Positions 41,801 through 45,580 of a stretch of DNA of 45,580 nucleotides are shown here, one piece after another. Within the stretch, counting starts at the first letter, position 1; each line of letters begins with the position of its first letter. This stretch comes from Actinomycetota bacterium (GTDB lineage: Bacteria; Actinomycetota; Actinomycetes; Actinomycetales; Microbacteriaceae): the NCBI GenBank assembly GCA_020161315.1, contig JAIUOH010000026.1:1-45580 (forward strand), given 5' to 3'. The notes beneath the pieces were generated by a model. It did not search any database, was not told the origin of the DNA, and saw only the letters and a list, made by a program, of their open reading frames with translations. Made by a program: the position numbers and the translations under genes.

Positions 41801-42571
41801 GAAGAAGTCGGCGATCACCGTTCCTGCTGGAAACGGCACCTCATTCGGAACCGGCGAGTAATTGTTATCCGGGGTGTCATAGCCGAGCACCTGATGGTTA
41901 TCCCAACCCCACGAGTACAGTTTGCCGTTGTCACCGAGCGCAAAGGTGTGCGCCTCGGTGGCTGAGATTCGTACAAAGCTGACTCCGTCAGGCGTCTGCA
42001 CCTCAACCGGTACAGCCGACATCTCAGCGGGATCGCTACCGTATGGACAGTTATTGCTAGCGGGAATCGCAGTCTGCCCCAGCTGCCCACAACCGTTGCT
42101 GCCCCAGGCATAGGTCTTTCCATCGTTACCGAGCGCAACTGTGAAAGCAAACGCACCGACTACATCAGTGAACTCAAAGTCACTGCCAACACCTGCAGGA
42201 AGCACAACCTTTGTTGCTGCAAATATCGACGACTCGGTCGATCCAATGCCTAGTTGACCGCGAGAGTTATTGCCCCATGACCAAAGCACTCCCTCGTGAT
42301 CTTTCGCGAATACGTTGAGAACACCCGAGAAGACCTCTTTGAACGAGAGCTGGTCGAGCGGCGCGTGCACGGTCACTTCGGTGCCGCCGTACACTGGGCC
42401 TGAGTTTGGGGTCGGGGCCGGCGGCAGATCACCGGGTGCTGCGTTCGCTGCAGTTGGTGCGAGGATCGCGGCCAACACGACCGCGCCACCCAACAGACCG
42501 GCAACGGCCCGCGATGCGACCCTGTGGCGCGCACGCCTCACCCGCGACGGCTGCGTCAAAGACAACGTCAT
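38885..42571 (-). CDS. Secreted RCC1-propeller and silk-like surface protein
   Basis: A 1228-residue protein. A signal peptide (RVRRARHRVASRAVAG then AILAPTAANAAPG) is followed by a RCC1-type region of about residues 95-490 with seven WGxN..GQLG-like units (SWGNNSRGQLGIG, YAWGSNGCGQLG, YTWGGNASGQLGDG, SWGNNFAAQLGDG and more degenerate ones), predicted to be a seven-blade propeller. Residues of about 542-1124 are Ala/Ser/Asn/Asp-rich repeat. A hydrophobic span near the C-terminus (NWVPFAVAAVFILAGAVVLLLG, with LEVTGA before it and RRFG after) should anchor it, though a 25-residue hydrophilic tail follows, unlike most sortase substrates. ATG 42571 has GGGGAG before it; a 40-residue longer frame was rejected. 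It diverges from a sigma/anti-sigma fusion gene, a candidate regulator. Likely cell-surface adhesive or spacer. Confidence 0.85.
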   Translation of the reverse strand: MTLSLTQPSRVRRARHRVASRAVAGLLGGAVVLAAILAPTAANAAPGDLPPAPTPNSGPVYGGTEVTVHAPLDQLSFKEVFSGVLNVFAKDHEGVLWSWGNNSRGQLGIGSTESSIFAATKVVLPAGVGSDFEFTDVVGAFAFTVALGNDGKTYAWGSNGCGQLGQTAIPASNNCPYGSDPAEMSAVPVEVQTPDGVSFVRISATEAHTFALGDNGKLYSWGWDNHQVLGYDTPDNNYSPVPNEVPFPAGTVIADFFAGGSHGIAVDTAGTLYTWGGNASGQLGDGENGSHANDSTFDVDTPTVISVPGVTFKGVAAGFAHSLALDAQGRIWSWGNNFAAQLGDGSAGSGLIDNGPITNVLTLIATPGVTFASVSAGYAESLAHASDGTLYQWGSIFDANDTGSMGRQTLVPTVLPAPPGVTFSDGSSTLFVGVANGSDGIAYTWGIDFSSAMSGTPYSNFAPVPLLRPYAVTDVKFDGVSGTELIPRGGGVWAVKTPAHAAGKVDVEVSWVLAEIGETELDAVPQPPLLYMQGFEYLRNGQGANASASASASARADVSAYAAAQAAAQAAGLADATLTASAAADAAADPLTGDPAARAAAEISSNASSTAATRASADVASAENASAQASAQGSADASGSSYSAARSSAAANSNASAAASAASNGAASGQASASASADTNANASASASASARADGDNNPAAQAAAISAAWANAQSTASAQASAAATANAEAAAEAAAKAAARASASTNASADSDHDGSTVAEAQAAAQASANSHSLSASNASGSAQGTASGRADSAANVAADPSASSTASASAAATADTDASADGAAQALSQASTDSRAQANASASAAASANATVNGNPAAVAAAKAAAYADATSAASAAATANANIAAQAAAFATASRDASTTATTTANSAALAAARAAGLADDSSDNDADAVASAAAESDSSMAANAAARGAMFEPEDHNIDGDPNGADEDGDDGSEASATASGHVNAQANASASASASARATANGDIAAQAAARAAAFANRDNEASAARDASANAAAENAATADASVKASAVADADVNASAVAAAQAAGLADASADFAIDAAATATAEGNTRAAASAAANGAILAFGNASTNASANAAAKDDSGAGGTGGAGGAAIDGMLTQQALADGAMANISVGGAANGSNSKGAWGTLEVTGADESNNWVPFAVAAVFILAGAVVLLLGARRFGAVPTQGAAENTSGGGEND
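39200..40945 (-). repeat. Ala/Ser/Asn/Asp silk-like repeat region in the RCC1 gene
   Basis: About 580 codons made almost only of Ala, Ser, Asn, Asp, Thr, Gly, Gln, Glu and Arg. A super-repeat of roughly 140-160 residues recurs four times, each opening with ANASASA(S/A)ASA.A followed by polar residues and then an AAQAAA-type run (for example ARADGDNNPAAQAAAIS, ANATVNGNPAAVAAAKA, ARATANGDIAAQAAARA). Acidic loops DSDHDGS and DGDPNGADEDGDDG look like calcium-binding type. Internal codon repetition makes long antisense frames here. Confidence 0.85.
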
Positions 42572-42837
42572 CTTTAGCTCCCCATGTGCCCGCGCCCCCG
42601 CGCGAAACAATTTGCCACAGCATACGACGAAGCGCCGCAGCTCACCGTGCCCCGCAACCCTTCGCAAGGCAGTCTTCACCAATAGAAACACCGCGCGTGA
42701 GCAAATCTTGCACTGCGCTCAACATCCGGGCGTGTCGCGCTGAGTTTGAGCCACACCAACAGGGCACCCATTAGGTCGGGGCGCAACAAGAACGCCTATA
42801 GACTCAGTCGCAATCAAGGGCAAGAACGGGAGGGTCA
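42572..42837. promoter_or_regulatory. Divergent promoter region, RCC1 gene and sigma gene
   Basis: A 266-base gap between the leftward RCC1 gene (ATG 42571) and the rightward sigma-fusion gene (GTG 42838). On the plus strand TATAGA (42797-42802) is a plausible -10, with GGAGGG just before the GTG. On the minus strand CGTCGTATGCTG, about 60 bases before the RCC1 ATG, is a candidate -10 and might also suit an ECF-type CGTC -10. No clear palindrome. Confidence 0.45.
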
Positions 42838-44331
42838 GTGCCCGATCCCACGCGAGACGAAGAGCTGCTCAGCCGTGCAGCAAACGGCGACCTGCACGCT
42901 GCCGGGAAGCTGCTCGCCCCAATGCTGCCTGGCTTGCTGCCCGCTGCAAAGCGCCTCGCCGGCGACGCCATCGACCCAGAAGATCTGCTCGCCGAGGCCG
43001 TTGCCGCGGTGCTCGCAAAGTGGGCAGACGGTGCCGGCCCGCGCGACGGCGTGCGCAACTACCTGCTGCAGACGATGCGCAACCGAGCCCTTGACGAGGC
43101 TACCTCGCCGAGGTCGCGCACTCGGCCCCTTGAATTTGACGTAATCGACGTCGAATCCACACCGCCTGACGCCACCCTTGACCTTGATCACGAGCTCGAC
43201 GCGCTGCGGCTCGCGCTGGCCAGGCTGCCCGAGGCGCAACGCACGCTGCTCACCGAGACTTACCACGGCGGCGCCAAGTCTCGCGACCTCAGCGAGCAGC
43301 AGCATCGATCGGCGGGCGCGGTGTATTCACTACACTCGCGCGCAAAGGCGGCACTGCGGCGCGCCTACCTACAGGTGATGCTCGAAGAGGGCGCCCCGCC
43401 AAGTTGCCAGCACGCAATTGCTTCATTACCGACGAGGATCGCGGCCAGCCCCGATGAGACCGAGGGTGTGCCCGCACACATAGGCGAGTGCGCGCGGTGC
43501 CGCCGCGGGTGGGCGCGCTTTGCTGTGGTGTGGGCGGCGCTCGGGGTGGCTCCGCTGTTGGTGCTGGCGACGCCCGAAGCGGTGCCAGCGGCGACTGTTG
43601 GTGGCGGCTCAAGTGGCAGCGGCGACGCCTCGGTCGGTGGCGAGGCTAACGCGGTCACCGAGCACGATATCGGGGTGGCCGAAACAAGCCCGGTCAGGCC
43701 CGGTGCGGTCGCTGCCACCAGCGCGAAACCGCTGCTACTGGTCGGCGCGGCACTGTGCACTGTCGGCGTGGTCATCGGGGTGATTGCGACCGTGCAGCAA
43801 TTCGGCTCATCCGATGCGGCGGTCTCGGCGGCACAGCAGGATTTTGGCACCGCCGAGTTCGGCTCCGCACCGGGAACAGCGCAAACAGGGGCTACTGCAG
43901 CGGCCGATGCCGCCGTAGCCGACACTGACGCCCGCACGGGCACCATCTCGGGAACGATGACCTTCTACATCAGTGAGAGCGCCGGCAAGGAGCGCACCGC
44001 GAAGCTCGACTTCGCGCTCGCCGACGTCGAGTGGCAGGTCGACTCGGTGACATTCGCACTGCCCTCGGGCGTGGCCCTGGCCAGCGCACCCGATGGTTGG
44101 AGCTGCGACAACTCAGCCATCTGTCGCAGCGATAACAAAAACGCCCCGGGTGGCACATTCGTGCTCGCCGGCGCACCGGCCAACGCGACGAAAGCCGCCG
44201 AATTCGCCGTGCAATGGCTTGCCCACAGCGGAGAGCGCACGGTCACCTCAACCGTCGGCGGACCCTACCCCGCACCCGACGAACCCCTCTCGGTGCGGGC
44301 CGAGGCGAAGCAGGGATCCTCTTCGAACTAA
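42838..44331 (+). CDS. ECF-type sigma factor fused to zinc anti-sigma and membrane segments
   Basis: A 497-residue fusion. Residues 1-90 resemble sigma region 2 (DEELLSRAANGD... AIDPEDLLAEAVAAVLAKW ...NYLLQTMRNRALD) and 115-180 region 4 (LDALRLALARLPEAQRTLLTE then SAGAVYSLHSRAKAALRRAY). Then His214-x3-Cys218-x2-Cys221 (HIGECARC), the zinc anti-sigma motif, directly precedes hydrophobic stretch 1 (227-251); stretch 2 is at 298-320. The C-terminal domain (about 368-490) is beta-rich with GWSCDNSAICRSD and AVQWLAHSGERTVTSTV, like a DUF11 or Ig sandwich. If both stretches cross the membrane this domain would be inside; if only the second does, it is outside, where a disulfide is likelier. GTG 42838 follows GGAGGG. 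It diverges from the RCC1 surface-protein gene, probably its target. No separate anti-sigma gene is nearby. Confidence 0.85.
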   Translation: MPDPTRDEELLSRAANGDLHAAGKLLAPMLPGLLPAAKRLAGDAIDPEDLLAEAVAAVLAKWADGAGPRDGVRNYLLQTMRNRALDEATSPRSRTRPLEFDVIDVESTPPDATLDLDHELDALRLALARLPEAQRTLLTETYHGGAKSRDLSEQQHRSAGAVYSLHSRAKAALRRAYLQVMLEEGAPPSCQHAIASLPTRIAASPDETEGVPAHIGECARCRRGWARFAVVWAALGVAPLLVLATPEAVPAATVGGGSSGSGDASVGGEANAVTEHDIGVAETSPVRPGAVAATSAKPLLLVGAALCTVGVVIGVIATVQQFGSSDAAVSAAQQDFGTAEFGSAPGTAQTGATAAADAAVADTDARTGTISGTMTFYISESAGKERTAKLDFALADVEWQVDSVTFALPSGVALASAPDGWSCDNSAICRSDNKNAPGGTFVLAGAPANATKAAEFAVQWLAHSGERTVTSTVGGPYPAPDEPLSVRAEAKQGSSSN

Positions 44332-44442
44332 ATAACGCGGCGCCCGCATTACCCAGCCGTGCTTCGGCGATGGCGCGGGATCTCGGTACCCGAGTTGGTT
44401 TCGTTGGCACCGCGGGGCGGGTTACACGAGTAGGGTGGCAGC

Positions 44443-45372
44443 ATGAGCAGCACCGACGCGGCAGCACCGGCCCACACCGAGTTCGACTACACGGATGCGC
44501 AGGGCATTGAAATTCGCGCGTATGTCTGGCTGCCTGGCCCGGTCGGCAGCTTTGACGACACCGACGTGGTCGCGAGCGCTTCAACCGGGGGCGACCCCCA
44601 CGCGATCGTGCAGATCGCGCACGGCATCGGCGAGCACGCGCTGCGCTACGATGCGTTTGCTCGGGTGCTGGTCGCCAACGGCTTCGTCGTCTATGCCGAC
44701 GACCACCGCGGCCACGGCGAGACCGGCAGGCGTCAGCATGACGGCGACCTGTCGAGGCTTGGCAAGCTCGGCCCCGGCGGGCTGAAGGCCACCGAGGCGG
44801 CGATCTTGAAGCTCACCGCGATCGCCCGCGAGCGTCACCCCGGCCTGCCCGTGATCATGTTCGGGCACTCCTGGGGCTCGCTCATGACGCAGCGCATCAT
44901 CAACCACGAGACGCGCCCGTTCGACGCGGTCGTGCTCTCGGGCAGCGCCTACCGCACCCCACTCACCATGGAATCGGGCGACCTAAATAAGCGCTGGCGC
45001 AGCCCCGAGGCGAACGGCTTCGAATGGTTGAGCAGTGATCCTCGCACCGCTCGCGACTTCATTGCCGACCCGCTGTGCTTCTCAGCCGACGTGCTGAAAC
45101 TCTTCGGCCTCGCAGACGGCGCAAGACTCTTCGGTACCCCCTCGGCGAGCGTCGCGAACGTGCCGATGCTCATCATCTCGGGGCGCGACGACCCGCTCAG
45201 CCGCGGCGACAGCCTGCGCACTCTCGCGGATGCATACCGAGCACGCGGCGTGCGCGACGTCACGCTGCGCCTGTTCGACGGGCGCCACGAGCTACTCAAC
45301 GAAGTGAACCGCGACGAGGTCATGTCGTTCATCGTGACTTGGATGCTCGACCGCTTCGGCGCGGGGGCGTAG
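44443..45372 (+). CDS. Alpha/beta hydrolase, monoacylglycerol-lipase-like
   Basis: A 309-residue serine hydrolase of the lysophospholipase/monoacylglycerol lipase group: HGIGEH (60-65), YADDHRGHGETG, the nucleophile Ser143 in FGHSWGS, acid Asp249/250 in SGRDDPLS and His282 in DGRHELLNE complete the triad. It probably releases fatty acids from monoacylglycerol-type lipids or small esters inside the cell; no signal peptide. TAGGGT ends six bases before the ATG, matching the leaderless pattern. It stands 111 bases after the sigma-fusion gene, in the same direction, and 51 bases before the next gene. Confidence 0.9.
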   Translation: MSSTDAAAPAHTEFDYTDAQGIEIRAYVWLPGPVGSFDDTDVVASASTGGDPHAIVQIAHGIGEHALRYDAFARVLVANGFVVYADDHRGHGETGRRQHDGDLSRLGKLGPGGLKATEAAILKLTAIARERHPGLPVIMFGHSWGSLMTQRIINHETRPFDAVVLSGSAYRTPLTMESGDLNKRWRSPEANGFEWLSSDPRTARDFIADPLCFSADVLKLFGLADGARLFGTPSASVANVPMLIISGRDDPLSRGDSLRTLADAYRARGVRDVTLRLFDGRHELLNEVNRDEVMSFIVTWMLDRFGAGA

Positions 45373-45423
45373 GGGCACATCTCGCGGGGTGCAGCTTAAC
45401 CGCTCGGTACTACGCTTGATCGC

Positions 45424-45580
45424 ATGACCCAGCATCATGGCGAATACAAGGTTCCGGGCGGCAAACTCGTCGTCGTAGATTTCGAGGTGCAGCCCGCCTC
45501 GGCTGTTGATTCAGGCGAGCTTAGCGGCGAGGATCGCCAGATCATCACGAGCTTCAAGCTCTCGGGCGACTTCTTTCTCG
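45424..45580 (+). CDS. Lipoate-protein-ligase-like gene, truncated by the window end
   Basis: Only 52 codons are visible: MTQHHGEYKVPGGKLVVVDF then SGELSGEDRQIITSFKLSGDFFL. HGEYKVPGGKLV...VSGDFFL is the N-terminal signature of an actinobacterial family annotated as lipoate-protein ligase, in which a small accessory domain precedes the ligase domain. TACGCT ends seven bases before the ATG at 45424. The rest lies outside the window, so the catalytic domain cannot be checked. Confidence 0.7.
   Translation, partial: MTQHHGEYKVPGGKLVVVDFEVQPASAVDSGELSGEDRQIITSFKLSGDFFL

Overview
The window reads as a chromosomal segment of a high-GC Gram-positive actinobacterium, probably family Microbacteriaceae and Leucobacter-like. 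Supporting points are the dense GC-rich coding, the many genes whose start codon sits 6-7 bases after a TAnnnT -10 box (leaderless transcripts), a DUF3151 gene, an actinobacterial-type '3-methyladenine DNA glycosylase' family protein and very large cell-surface proteins. The genus is inference only. No rRNA, tRNA, CRISPR array, phage or transposase gene was seen.

Layout. 1-3059: short leader, then an isochorismatase-fold hydrolase and an amidase read leftward from a divergent TetR regulator, with a perfect 19-bp palindrome between them. 3090-6011: TauE/SafE permease, a leaderless-secretion (cytosolic) gamma-glutamyltransferase and pyrE, all leftward. 6095-10263: lysA followed by a polar amino-acid ABC importer (lipoprotein, permease, ATPase) ending in a good terminator; a PucR regulator diverges from lysA and is followed by a sirtuin. 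12992-22792: a 9.8-kb gene for a ~3266-residue secreted DUF11-repeat surface protein with a sortase-like tail. 22948-25703: a DNA-glycosylase-family protein, chorismate mutase and purA, with a duplicated chorismate mutase 3' end. 25733-29919: a lipase-like hydrolase, an M28-type peptidase and a double-HTH Lrp/AsnC protein, with several short palindromic repeats, two of which lie inside reading frames. 29999-32694: a GPH/MFS transporter, DUF3151 and DUF1801 proteins. 32905-36895: a three-gene leftward cluster (2-hydroxyacid dehydrogenase, an alpha/beta hydrolase fused to DUF2804, quinone oxidoreductase). 37130-38638: an APC amino-acid permease.

38885-44331 is the most unusual part. A secreted protein with a seven-blade RCC1 propeller followed by ~580 residues of Ala/Ser/Asn/Asp silk-like repeat and a membrane anchor is divergent from a gene that fuses an ECF-type sigma factor to a zinc-binding anti-sigma motif (Hx3Cx2C), hydrophobic segments and a beta-rich C-terminal domain. 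This looks like a one-protein sigma/anti-sigma switch beside a candidate target. The window closes with a monoacylglycerol-lipase-like hydrolase and the start of a lipoate-protein-ligase-like gene.

Short dispersed repeats of at least three families, a heavily over-represented GAGGATC heptamer and a TAnnnT-N6/7-ATG start architecture recur across the window.
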